Origin: Hippopus hippopus
Taxonomy: Eukaryota > Mollusca > Bivalvia > Cardiida > Cardiidae
Reading direction: 5' to 3'
NCBI GenBank assembly: GCA_946811185.2
Contig: OX328102.1
Coordinates: forward strand, 52,925,619 to 52,989,618
DNA length: 64,000 nt
Below, piece after piece: positions 22,101 through 33,530 of the stretch (positions are counted from its first letter, which is position 1; each line of letters begins with the position of its first letter). The notes below the pieces were generated by a model. The model had not been told where the DNA came from, made no database searches, and saw only the letters and a program-made list of their open reading frames with translations. A program made the position numbers and the translations under genes.

Positions 22101-22880
22101 CAGAACAAAACAAAAAAGTATAAAAGAAACCAAATTCGCTCTGTTTAAAGAAAATGAAGAAAAATCACTGCTGCGAGTAGATCTAGACCATTTTGTTTTA
22201 AACTGAAAAAAATATAACTTTTTTAAGCAGTTGTAATCTAGATCTCGATGAGAATAGTTTTTTTTTTTTTTTGTTACATTCTGTTCAGAATGAAAGACAC
22301 GCACGTCAATCCGCCACTATCTACCGTACCGAACTTATAGAGTTTGTTCGGGCCTTGTTGACTTGGGGACGAGTTAGTAATGGCCGAGTTGTTTCGCTTT
22401 CTTTACCGAACAAGACTTTAAGAATTGGGGAAAACGTCCGAATGAAATATGAACAGAGTTTTCAAAAGGAAGAGCGCGAAAAAACTTGAAAGCAAAGATC
22501 GATTGGCTCACCCGAAATGGTTCAGCTGCTTTATTAATTCCCGTAATGTTTATTTCTGTATTCGGAATTTTCCGTATCTCAAACAGATACGGAAAAGCCC
22601 GAGCTCCTTCGTATTTGACCAGATCTCGCGAGGGTCTCGTTTGTAGACTGGAACACTGTTTCAAATCACGTGATTGGCAAGGGTGTAAGGAATTATAGGA
22701 CAGAAACGCTCTTAGTGCCAGTCTTTTACGTCACTTCGGTCCGCCATATTTTAAAAATCTACTTCCGCTCCACCACTGTTTCAGAGGCATAAGGTATATA
22801 CATTTTTGACACTATCTGTACCAATAAGCTCTCGCTTACACGAGGCGTCGCTCCGCGACGCCTCTGGGCGCTGCTCGCTA
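19149..22880 (+). mobile_element. Helentron-like tandem unit, copy 3
   Basis: Same order of parts as copy 2. The terminal hairpin at 22842-22864 has a 3-base loop, and the end GCGCTGCTCGCTATTAC abuts the right inverted arm. Its SINE D is at 20480-20720 and SINE B remnant at 19433-19626. Confidence 0.65.
22340..22803 (+). promoter_or_regulatory. Promoter-like region in unit 3
   Basis: TCTCGCGA at 22624-22631, CACGTGATT and TTACGTCACTTCGG are kept; the ETS-like site has changed by one base and the donor-like sequence reads GCATAAG|GTATATAC. The minus-strand frame (96 residues) is similar to that in unit 1, consistent with shared ancestry and not proof of coding. Confidence 0.4.
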
Positions 22881-23490
22881 TTACTTCCCTTGTTTCACTC
22901 GTCGAGTAGGATTATTCGTAATACCAAATTTCCTGCAAAATACAAAATAAATCTTATTGAAATGTAAAGATGTAGTAATCAATAACCAATAAAACAAGTA
23001 TTTATGGTTATTTACTCGTTGTATTTTAGCTGAGATGCTGTGGCGAGGAAATTCTCCCATGGCGTGCCGTAAATTTACGTAACCTCCCGATCTTCGAGAG
23101 TAAAGAAGGACAAATTTCACAGTAATTATGATATAATACGTATTGAAATTGAAACGTAGTGGTAATAAAACATATTTACACAATCTGACAAAGTTTTTGT
23201 CCTTTTTAATCGATAAATTATTGCTCTGGCGAGCATATTTTGATGTCATACTTATGTCACAAGAGTCGCCTCCCTTTGTTATTTATAAAATTTTTAAATG
23301 CCAATATCTTGCAAGGTACGTTTTTTCCCCTCGATGAAACATAAATATATGATGTAAAATGCATATCTCAATATATTTAACTAGGTACTAAATTATTTCA
23401 CTGCTATGGAACAGCTGTGGCGTGCAAAAACTCCCATGGCGTATCCGTGGTGTATAAATTCTCCATGGCGTATTTTAGTAGGACCCCCTT
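22881..23490 (+). repeat. Right arm of a long inverted pair (mate 8600-9135)
   Basis: Starts where unit 3 stops. It matches the left arm in reverse and extends further, with repeated CCATGGCGT blocks at about 23058, 23436 and 23465. The left arm has a deletion there but shares GGTCCTACT (reverse AGTAGGACC). The family is not recognised. Confidence 0.7.
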
Positions 23491-24180
23491 TTGCCAGCTT
23501 ACCAGGTGCAATGTGTTGAAAAAATGGTAATAATGTTAAAAATAAGTCTCTAAGGGAGCTAGCTGTTATATCAAACGGAAAAAAAATCGTATTCGTCTTC
23601 CAAATCTGGGGGACGTTTTGAGATTGTCCCGTTTATTACCGAGAATTGGCCTCACAACTGGGTCTCGTTATTATTTTAGCGTTCCTTTTTCTGTTAGATT
23701 TTTTTAGCAAGGCTTCCATCAAAACTTACGTAAAAAGGTTGTTTACCCCAAAATACTTGTTTTAATTTGTGGCATTAGTCTACATCAATAATTTCTTGGC
23801 GACATGACCATTTCAGTGAGCAAGCTACACATAACATGCATGGGTGTTGACTGGACGGCCTCAGGAAGGGCAAGATATATCTGAATTTTGTCTTTGCATG
23901 TTATTGTTGGTAATTTCGTTTACCATTGTCCCTTGGAGGTACTGAATCTTTTTTATTTTCCATTGAAAGTATGGCGACATTGATTGGACAAACGAATTGA
24001 GAATGAGTCTTTACCACAGAGCCATTCAGGACCCCTAACAAGCCTTAGAAAGAAGGCTTTTGTAAACACTGTGGGAAAAGGAAAACTACTGATGTCCAGC
24101 ATAGACTAATTCTGTCAATCTAGCAACATTTAATATGTAATCTGCAAATACTTAATTTCAAAGAGAGTAAAATTTCATCG
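23491..24180. other. Spacer with decayed MITE-1 pieces
   Basis: About 24003-24115 contains ACCACAGAGCCATTCAGGAC and CACTGTGGGAAAAGG, a decayed MITE-1. Nothing else is recognised. Confidence 0.4.
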
Positions 24181-25415
24181 TTTAACCCTTTACCACACAA
24201 TCCTGTGTTTTAACGACCCTGTAGACGATTGCTTCTGAAAACATTGTACGAGAAGGAGAAAATGATAACCAGCATTTTCTGTTTTTCCTACAATGTTTTT
24301 AACCTGTTTCAAGTCAAATTCCACTATACAAGTCACATCTAATTTCAGACCATCATCGATGCCATTATGGAGCAGGAGAGGGGAAAATTACCTGTTTCAC
24401 AATGTTTGGATATAAAAACTGCCATTTTCAAAATATTTTATGATGATTTTTACTTATTACCGTACTGTGAAATTAAAACATTTTGTACCCCTGGGATGTA
24501 GTGTTTGTGTCCGACCTGTAACTTTTTTAATCATAAATGAAATGCGGTATAACTTTGCAGAATTGTTAACCACATACAGAAAACGTGTTGTATGAAAGAT
24601 CTATATCAGTAGGTCTCAGTCAAGGTCATGGCAAGGTCAAATATGTTCAGAAATTTGGTGGGAAGGGGTGGGATTGTACATGTCTGGACTGTACCTTTTT
24701 TGAATTAAGAAAGAAATTCAATATAATTATTGTGCACAAGAACCATGTCTGTAGGTCAAAGGTCAATGTTGTGGCAAGGTCAAATGCCCATTTCATTGTT
24801 TAACCCTTTACCACACAATCCTGTGTTTTAACGACCCTGTAGACGATTGCTTCTGAAAACATTGTACGAGAAGGAGAAAATGATAACCAGCATTTTCTGT
24901 TTTTCCTACAATGTTTTTAACCTGTTTCAAGTCAAATTCCACTATACAAGTCACATCTAATTTCAGACCATCATCGATGCCATTATGGAGCAGGAGAGGG
25001 GAAAATTACCTGTTTCACAATGTTTGGATATAAAAACGCCATTTTCAAAATATTTTATGATGATTTTTACTTATTACCGTACTGTGAAATTAAAACATTT
25101 TGTACCCCTGGGATGTAGTGTTTGTGTCCGACCTGTAACTTTTTTAATCATAAATGAAATGCGGTATAACTTTGCAGAATTGTTAACCACATACAGAAAA
25201 CGTGTTGTATGAAAGATCTATATCAGTAGGTCTCAGTCAAGGTCATGGCAAGGTCAAATATGTTCAGAAATTTGGTGGGAAGGGGTGGGATTGTACATAT
25301 CTGGACTGTACCTTTTTTGAATTAAGAAAGAAATTCAATATAATTATTGTGCACAAGAACCATGTCTGTAGGTCAAAGGTCAATGTTGTGGCAAGGTCAA
25401 ATGCCCATTTTTGTG
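24181..25415 (+). repeat. Recent 617-bp tandem duplication
   Basis: Copy 1 (24181-24798) and copy 2 (24799-25415) are nearly identical. The differences I see are one base lost (AAAAACTGCC versus AAAAACGCC) and one C/T change (TACATGTCTGG versus TACATATCTGG). Each begins with a MITE-1 end, TTTAACCCTTTACCACACAA. The junction lies at similar words, TTTCATCG and TTTCATTG. The matching 70-odd-residue frames in each copy come from the duplication and have no recognisable domain. Confidence 0.9.
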
Positions 25416-25789
25416 TCCAAGCGATAACTTTTTTCTTTTAAGTTAATTTTAGAATAGCTTTTTGCAATTGTTAACCACATCAAGATAATGTGTCATGTGC
25501 AGGAGTCATGTCTATAGGTTAAAGCCCAATGTGACAGCAAGGTAAAATGTATTTTAGCTCACCTGAGCACAACGTGCTCAAGGTGAGCTATTGTGATCGC
25601 CCTATGTCCGGCGTCCGTCGTCTGTCGTCCGTCGTCCGTCAACAATTTCTTTAAACATCTTCTTCACCTAAACCACTGGGCCGATCTTGATGAAACTTGG
25701 CAGGTATGTTCCTTGGGTGAAGCTCTTCAAAGTTGTTCAAAGAATTGAATTCCACCCTTAACTCTGGTTGCCATGGCAACAAAAAGGAA

Positions 25790-27204
25790 AAAAATGCAAA
25801 ATCTTTGAAAATCTTCTCCTCTGAAACTAGAAGGCGTAGAGCTTTGATATTTGGTATGTAGCATCTCCTAGTGGACCTCTATCAGGTTTGTTCATATGAC
25901 GCCCCTGGGATCAAAACTGGCCCCGCCCGGGGGTCACAAGTTCGAACATAGGAACAAAGAAGGAAAACTTTAAAATTCTTCTTCTCTGAAACTGGAAGGC
26001 ATAGAGCTTTGATATTTGGTATGTAATATCTCCTAGTGGACCTCTACCAAGTTTGTTCAAATAAACCCGCTGGGGTCAAAACTGGCCCCGCCCTGAGGGT
26101 CACAAGTTCGAACATAGGAGCAAAGAAGGAAAGTTTAAAATTCTTCTACTCTGAAACTGGAAGGCGTAGAGGTTTGATATTTGGTATGTAGTATCTCCTC
26201 ATGGACCTCTACCAAGTTTATTCATATGATGCCCCTGGGGTCAAACTAGCCCCGCCCTGGGGGTCACAATTTCAAACATAGGAAAAAAGAAGGAAAACTT
26301 TAAAATTCTTCTTCTCTGAAACTGGAAGCCTTAGAGCTTTGATATTTGGTATGTAGCATCTCCTAGTGTACCTCTACCAAGTTTGTTCAAATAAACTCGC
26401 TGGGGTCAAAACTGGCCCCGCCCTGAGGGTCACAAGTTCGAACATAGGAGCAAAGAAGGAAACTTTAAAATTCTAAAATGGAAGGCGTAGACCTTTGATA
26501 TTTGGTATGTAGTATCTCCACATGGACCTCTACCAAGTTTGTTCATATGATGCCCCTGGGGTCAAAACTAGCCCCACCCCGGGGGTCACAAGTTCGAACA
26601 TAGGAACAAAGACGGAAAACTTTAAAATTCTTCTTCTCTGAAACTGGAAGGCGTAGAGGTTTGATATTTGGTATGTAGTATCTCCTCATAGACCTCTACC
26701 AAGTTTGTTCATATGATGCCCCTGGGGTCAAAACTAGCCCCGCCCCGGGGGTCACAAGTTCAAACACAGGAACAAAGACGGAAAACTTTAAAATTCTTCT
26801 TCTCTGAAACTGGAAGGCGTAGAGGTTTGATATTTGGTATGTATTATCTCCTAATGGACCTCTACCAAGTTTGTTCATATGATGCCCCTGGAAACAAAAC
26901 TGGCCCCGCCTCGTGGGTCACAAGTTCGAACACAGGAACAAGGAAGGAAAACTTTAAAATTCTTCTTCTCTGAAACTGGAAGGTTTAGAGCTTTGATATT
27001 TGGCATGTAGTATCTCCTAGTAGACTTCTACCAAGTCTGTTCAAATAAACCCGCTGGGGTGAAAACTGGCCCTGCCCCGGGGGTCACAATTTCGAACATA
27101 GGAACAAAGAAAGAAAACTTTAAAATTCTTCTTCCTTAAAACTGGAAGGCGTAGAGCTTTGATATTTGGTATGTATTATCTCCTAGTGGACCTGTACTAA
27201 GTTT
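25790..27204 (-). repeat. Satellite monomer A array, nine copies of about 166 bp
   Basis: The landmark TTTGATATTTGGTATGTA starts at 25843, 26008, 26173, 26338, 26494, 26660, 26826, 26992 and 27158. Spacing is 165-166 bp except one of 156. Each monomer also carries CTGGGGTCAAAACTGG, GGGGGTCACAAGTTCGAACA and TTCTTCTCTGAAACTGGAAG. The reverse complement matches the monomers at 31690-32560. Confidence 0.9.
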
Positions 27205-28500
27205 GTTAGCCCAACGGAGCACAACATGTACAATGAGTTTCGAAAATGGGTCACCTGTCGTCATAAACTAGGTCACTAGATCAAATTAAAGAAATACCTT
27301 GTGGGCACTCTAAAGGCCACATTTCTTGCTCATTTGACCTGAAATGTGGTCAGAAAGTTTTTCTTGATGAAATCTGTGATGACTGAATTTGGGTCACTTT
27401 GGGTCTTAATCAAGGTCACTAGGTCAAATTAAAGAAATACCTTGTGGGCACTCTAGAGGCCATATTTTTCAACTCAGTTGACTTGAAAATTGGTCAGAAT
27501 GTTTGCCTCGATGAAATCTTGGATGAGTTTGAATTTGGATCATCTGGGGTCATAAACTAGGTCACTAGGTCATGTTAAGGAAATATATTGTTAGCACTCT
27601 AGAGGCCACATTCGTTGCTCAATTGACTTTAAAGTTATTCAGAATGTTTGTCCTGATAAAATTTCACATGAGTCTGAACTTAGGTCACCTTGGGTCATAA
27701 ACTAGGTCACAAGGTCAAATTAAAGAAATACTGTGTGGGCACTCTAGATGCCACATTTATTGCTCAATTGGTTTGAAAATTGGTTGAAATGTTTGTCTTG
27801 ATGAAATTTAGGATGAGTTTAGAATTGGGTCATCTGGAGTCATAATATAGGTCACAAGGTCAAATTAAAGAAATACCTTGCGGGCACTCTGGAGGCCACA
27901 TTTCATGCTCAATTGACATGAAAATTAGTCAGAATGTTTCTAGATGAAATATCGAATGAGGTTGAAATTGAGTTATAAACTAGGTCAGTAGGTCAAATTA
28001 AAGAAATTTATTTGGGCACTCTAGAGGCCACATCTATTGCTCAATTGTTCAGAATGTTTGTCTTGATAGACTTTATGATGAGTTCTAAATTCGGTCATGT
28101 GGGTTCATAAACTAGGTCACTTCGTCAAATTAAAGAAAAATCTTGTGAGCACTCTGGAGGCCACATTTATTGCTCAATTGACTTGAAAATTGCTGAGAAT
28201 GTTTGTCTTGATAAAATCTAGGATGAGTTCAAAATCGGGTTACCTAGAATCATAAACTAGGTCACTAGGTCAACTTACAGAAATTCCGTATGGACTCTAG
28301 AGGCAAAAAATCTTGCTCAATTGACCTGAAAATTAGTCAGCATGTTTGTCTAGATAAAATCTTGGATGAGATCAAAATTGGGTCACATGGGGTCATAAAC
28401 TAGGTCACTAGGTCAACTTATGGAAATTCCTTGAGGGCGCTTTAGAGGCCACATTTTAAGCTCAACTGACCTGACAATTGGTCAGAGTTTCAATCATGAC
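27205..28500 (-). repeat. Satellite monomer B array, nine copies of about 145 bp
   Basis: The landmark GCACTCTAGAGGCCACATTT (or variant) begins at 27305, 27448, 27594, 27739, 27884, 28016, 28149, about 28293 and 28437; spacing is 132-146 bp. Each unit also has CATAAACTAGGTCACTAGGT and GTCAGAATGTTTGTCTTGAT. The reverse complement matches the monomers in the 33531 element. Confidence 0.9.
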
Positions 28501-28562
28501 CCTGGAGTGAAATTTTGCCTATTGACTCAGGTGAGCGATCCAGAGCCATCAGGCCATCTTGT

Positions 28563-29580
28563 TTGGTTTTGGTGGTTATGTCTGACCTGTAACTTTTTTA
28601 ATCATTGATAATTTTCAGTAGGAAGTGTTTGTAAGTGTTGTGTCCATAGTCAATGTTCATGTTCACAGCTCACAGGCAGAGGTTATATTATTTTTCGGGG
28701 CATCGTTCTCTTCTCACTGACAGGTCTTGTTCTGTATATGCTTTTCTTTAAATGTAAATGTTTTCAATGTCTTGAAATAGCCTGTACAACCGAGGGTTAT
28801 ACATATATGTTTTGATATGGAAACTGTAATGAAAAATCCTGATTTGGAATGATAATAGGAACATTCCTGCCACCCACGCCTAAGAACATGATTGGGAAGG
28901 GGTTTTAACTGGTTTTACCATGTCTGTAGGTCTTTCCATGTTTTGATACGACATTTCAAACATCCATTCTAAACCATCCAATGAAGAAATCTCTTGCATC
29001 AACTAGGTCTAAGGTCAAGGTCACAATGCTGGGGTTAACTTTATACCAAAAGAATTGAGAATTGGAACAATTCTGATGATGAAGGTACATGTACCTGATA
29101 ACACTGTGAGAAAGGGAGAAAATGCTGATCGCAAGTATTTTCCCAAAATGTTTTCTTGTATTAGAGCATTATTTAGGTAACAATAATTTGTCGTCTGCAA
29201 ACAGTGTTGAAAGTGGATGACTTCGCTACCCCGTCATTTTGGTAAGGATCAAAAGCATTTAGTCGACCCTAACTCTGAGGCTAATTTTCCAAGAACATTG
29301 CAGTTACAAAGTTGTTAATGATCTTGGGGTAACACAGCTACCTGCATGTAACTCTGGTCAATGATCAAGGTCAATTCACCTCAATGTACAAGTGTCATTT
29401 GCCAATAAAAGGTCATGTAATCTGGTGGACACTATCACTGTTTTCAATGGACATGCATGATGCTGCCACCATTGTTGCAAAAGATGCTCAGCTCAAGAAG
29501 CGAGAAGCCAAATAAGACAACATTGTCCACCTATTGTACTCAAAGTAGGAAACGGAATGAATGCTGTACAAAGTGACAAA
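28563..29580. other. Spacer with one MITE-1 fragment
   Basis: About 29084-29155 (GATAACACTGTGAGAAAGGG then GAGAAAATGCTGAT) is MITE-1 core. The rest has no recognised content. Confidence 0.4.
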
Positions 29581-32500
29581 ACAAGAGGGCCATGATGGCC
29601 CTGTATCGCTCCACTGGCTTTTTAACCCTTTACCACACAAATCAAAGAGTTGATGACCCTGCAAGAGAAGGCTTTCGAAAACATTGATCATTTTCAGGCA
29701 ATACAAGCAGGTTTATTCATTTGCATGAAAGGTAAAGTTCATGGAAAAAAATACTGAATGATAGAAACCTTACTTTGAATATAATATTCCACTCATGTGA
29801 GCATAACTATTAGCATCAGAAAGAATCACTCTTCCTGAAAACAGAATATTTTCTATCAAAAAACCTAAATACCTAGCACCAATCATGTATCACTGCGGTT
29901 TGATAATCAAGGAAGGTAAATAGTAATAAGCTTTATCCTTTATAAGAAGAGTTATTTCCCTTGATATTTAAATGGAAGTGACTATATATGGAACCCCATC
30001 TTAAACTTGTGATCCCTGGAATGGAGCCAATTTTGACCCCAGGCCTATAATATGAAGAAACTTGTTAAAGGTCCATTAGATAAAGCCACATGACAAATTT
30101 AGAAACCCTGGGCCCTATGGTTTCAGAGACAGAGACCCAGATAAGCTGCGTATTTGCTTATTTTACACAAGCTGGAATAGAAATTAAGCAACAAAACTAC
30201 TTTAGAAGCGTATCAAATACGCAGATGCTTCCTAGGATAAGCAACCGTTTTATGACCAAGCCAGATGAATTATTTGAACTCTGATGTTCACTTCTTATGA
30301 TTATACGTCGGCTTTCCACAATTACATATAAAAGAATTTGTCTTTCTAGTTAACGCAGCGTATCTCGGAGGCCTGTATTGAACTGTAATGTATCAGCAGA
30401 AATCGCAGACTCGTGGTACCAAATCACAAAAATAACATCGGAGCTAGATCCTGAATCGGGGGTAGGTACCGAACAGTGCCGAGTGTCACCGAAAATATTT
30501 GCCAAAATTTATAAAACTATTTGCCTTATTCCAAATTATATAGCACATTACCATGTTCAAACAATGCACATAACTGATAATTCATCTTAGATTAAAAATG
30601 ACATAAACATTAAGAAATTATCTATATGTACTTTCCTTCTAACACCTATCGAAAATCATTTTCCACATAATTCAACAATTTTGATTTTCAAGTTATAAAT
30701 TGTTTACCCAATTATCAGTGTAAAGAATCACTTTGAAAACATATCCGTAACGTATTATCAATTCTCGGGTGAGTGAGTCGGCGATTTCTGTCGCAAGCGT
30801 AAGGTACTCTAATGTTCGGCTCATATTACTTACAGGGAATCAAGTAGGCCTACCGATACACGTGAAATGAAATTATTTCGAAATCTGACCAGCGGTTTCA
30901 GAGAAGAAGAATTTTGAAGAATTCCTTCATTTCTATATGGTGCAAGAAGCCCCCATTCACCAGAGACACATTTTTTGACGGATCAAAATTTTACGAACAA
31001 TTTTTAAAAAGGGTCACCCAAGGAGCATATCTGTGAAATTATTTCAAAATCTGACCCGTGGTTTCAGAGGAGAAGATTTTTAAAGAATTCCCTAAAAAAT
31101 TCCATTTGGTTGCAATGGCAACCAGAGTTTTTGATGGAATCAAATTCTGTGAACAGTTTTTAAAGAGGATCTTCCAAGGAACATTCCAGCCAAGTTTGGT
31201 CCAAATCCGCCCAGTGGTTTAGGAGGAGTTGATGTTTAAAGAATTGTTGACGACACACGACGCACGACGGACACCAGGTGATCCTAAAAGCTCCCCTTGA
31301 GCACATTGTGCTCAAGTGAGCTAAAAAGTTAACATACGGATGGACGCACAACGGACAACGGGCCATAACATAAGCCTGCTGGCCTTCGGCCAGTGGAGCT
31401 AAAAAACTTGTCTAGCACCAATCATGTATCACTGCAGCTTGATAATCAAGGGAGGTAAATAGTAACGAACTTTATCTTTCATAAAAAGAGTTATTTCCCT
31501 TGATTAATGTTTAAATTGAAGTGACAATATTTTGAAGCCCATGTTAAACTTGCGATCCCTGGAATGAAGGCAATTTTGACCCCAGACCTACAATATGAAA
31601 CTAGAATGTGTGGTTATAAACAAAAAGATTTTTTAATCTTGCCCAATAAAAAGTCATGTAAAACAAGTTTGCTGAATAAAAGGCCCTGTAAAATATGTGA
31701 TCCATGACACAGGTTTATCAAGTTTTCACTATAAAAGCCAATGTAAAACTTGTGACCCCTGGTGTGGAGTCAAACTTGACCCCCAAAGTTAAAATTTGGG
31801 CCCTCTTGGTAGAGGCCCATTATATAAAGTTACATGCAAAATTTGGTAGCCCTAGGCCTAAATATGGCTATGTACAAGTAGATTATTAAAGTTTCCTTAT
31901 ATAAGACCATGTAGAACTTGTGACCCCCTGGGGTGGGGCTACATTTGACCCCCTTGGCTATAATTTGGGCACCCTTGATAGAGACCCCCTAGATAAAGCT
32001 AAATGCAAAATCTGATAGCCCTAGCCCTTATAGCTAGATGCGAAAGATTTTCCTATATAAGCCCGCCCATGTAAAACATGTTACCCCCCGGGGCGAAGTC
32101 AAATTTGACCCTCGGCTATAATTTGGACACCCTTGGTACAGGTCCACTAGATAAAGCTACATGCCAAATTTGGTCGCCCTAGGCCCCATGGCTAGGTCAA
32201 AGAAGAATTTTAAAGTTCTCCCTATATAAGCCCATGTAAAACTTGTTATATAAGCCCATGTAAAACTTGTTACCCCCGGGCAGGGCCTAATTTGACCCCA
32301 GGGCTATAATTTGAACAATCTTGGCAGAGGTCCACTAGATAAAGCTACATGCCAAATTTGGTAGCTCTAGGCCCTATGGCTAGGTAGAAGAGGAATTTTA
32401 AAGTTCTCCCTAAATAAGCCTATGTAAAACTTGTGACCCCCGGGGCGGGGCCAATTTTGACCCCAGGGCTATAAATTGAAGAAACTTGGTAGAGGTCCAC

Positions 32501-32830
32501 TAGATAAAGCTACATGCCAAATTTGGTAGCCCTTGGCCTTACGGTTTCAGACAAGAAGATTTTCAAAGATTTTCAAAATTGTTCAGTTTTGTTGCCATGG
32601 CAACCAGAGTTTTTGAAGGAATTAAATTCATTCAAGAAATTCTGAAGAGGACCATGGCAGGATCATTTCTGTGAAGTTTCATCAAAATTGGATGGGTAGT
32701 TTCAGAGAAGACGTTTTAAAAAAAAGTTAACACACGGACGGACGGACGGACGCACGGACGGACGGATGGACGGACGCACGACGGACAACAGGCCATGACA
32801 TAAGCCCACTGGCCTTCGGCCAGTGGAGCT
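29581..32830 (+). mobile_element. Modular satellite element 2 (monomer A), composite
   Basis: Starts ACAAGAGGGCCATGATGGCC, a short palindrome, then CGCTCCACTGG. It contains monomer A units at about 30000-30140, 31530-31620 and 31690-32560. Two sets of right ends occur: a CCCTTGAGCACATTGTGCTC hairpin at about 31289-31323 followed by a GGCCTTCGGCC hairpin at about 31380; and (GACG)n at 32734-32779 followed by CCACTGGCCTTCGGCCAGTG (32807-32826). One element is probably nested in or joined to another. A MITE-1 fragment sits just inside the left end (29622-29700). Confidence 0.65.
31690..32560 (+). repeat. Monomer A array, plus orientation
   Basis: AAGCTACATGCCAAATTTGG or variants recur at about 31826, 31996, 32154, 32342 and 32510, giving spacing of 158-188 bp. 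CCCCGGGGCGGGGCCAATTT is the reverse complement of the monomer A block in element 1. A 26-bp word around CCTATATAAGCCCATGTAAA is duplicated in tandem at 32221-32270. Confidence 0.8.
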
Positions 32831-33009
32831 AATTATAGACATGTCGAAATTGACTGCATTTGCAGAAAGTAAATAATGATATGTCATGATAACTTTGTAG
32901 AATTTAGGTCCCTCTATGCTCTAGGCATATATGGTATGGACCATTAGTGGGAAAGAATCGGATACAAGGAGACCCAGGTACATGCCCCTAGCTCTTCTTT
33001 CAACAGACC

Positions 33010-33190
33010 TCCTTGTTTCTTTTATGTGCCCAGTGTAAAGCACTGACACACGCATGGCTACCTCTCGGTTTTAAGCCCGATCACCTCTAGTTGGGTGGAA
33101 AACATGATCCTGGCCAGGCCTGGTATCGAACCTCTGACCTCAGGATTAACAGTCAAGTGTTTTACCACTGCATCAAAACTCCACCCACAA
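33010..33190 (-). mobile_element. tRNA-derived SINE, separate family
   Basis: GGTATCGAACCTCTGACCTC at 33122 reads, on the minus strand, as a box B (GGTTCGATACC) with a tRNA-like stem. The minus-strand start resembles a head with box A TTTGATGCAGTGG. The body does not match families A-D. Seen once in the window. Confidence 0.55.
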
Positions 33191-33530
33191 GTCCTACAAT
33201 GGGATCTTTCTTTAACAGATTAGAAACCATTTCGGAAAAGAAGAAAATGCTGATTTCCAGCATTTAATCCTCATCCCTGAATGTTTTTAAAACCCTGCAT
33301 ATTTTGTATGGGTTTAAAGGGAAAAAAAAGGACAGTCATATCTGGTAAAGGATAAACTCATTTGCCTGTACATATATGTATAAAGGGAGGTAACAACTTG
33401 GACTTTTTCAATGTCAACACTTGGAAAATGAAAATGTGCTAAAATTTTAAAAAATAGCTTTTAATCACCGATAGAGTATATATTGTTATAATATGCTGTG
33501 TATTAAAAAATAGAGTATTACATACAAACA

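Larger units (their letters stand above)
25555..28562 (-). mobile_element. Modular satellite element 1 (monomers A and B)
   Basis: One end is the hairpin TAGCTCACCTGAGCAC, short loop, GTGCTCAAGGTGAGCTA (25555-25590), followed by GTCCGTC repeats. The other end is CTCAGGTGAGCGATC, then CAGAGCCATCAGGCCATCTT. CTCACCTGAG and CTCAGGTGAG form inverted ends. In between lie nine A monomers followed by nine B monomers. No transposase is present. The reverse complement has the same plan as the elements at 29581 and 33531, so orientation is minus. Confidence 0.75.

Noticed and set aside
24585..25441. Two near-identical 70-80-residue frames as duplicated genes
   Set aside because: Identity comes from the 617-bp duplication; the frames lack known motifs and run into flanking sequence at their ends.
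25843..28500. Regular direct repeats as a CRISPR array
   Set aside because: The full monomer is repeated, without unique spacers; the period is 145-166 bp, and the context is animal nuclear DNA.
31160..31366. Minus-strand 68-residue frame
   Set aside because: It covers the terminal hairpin and GACG-rich end of a satellite element.
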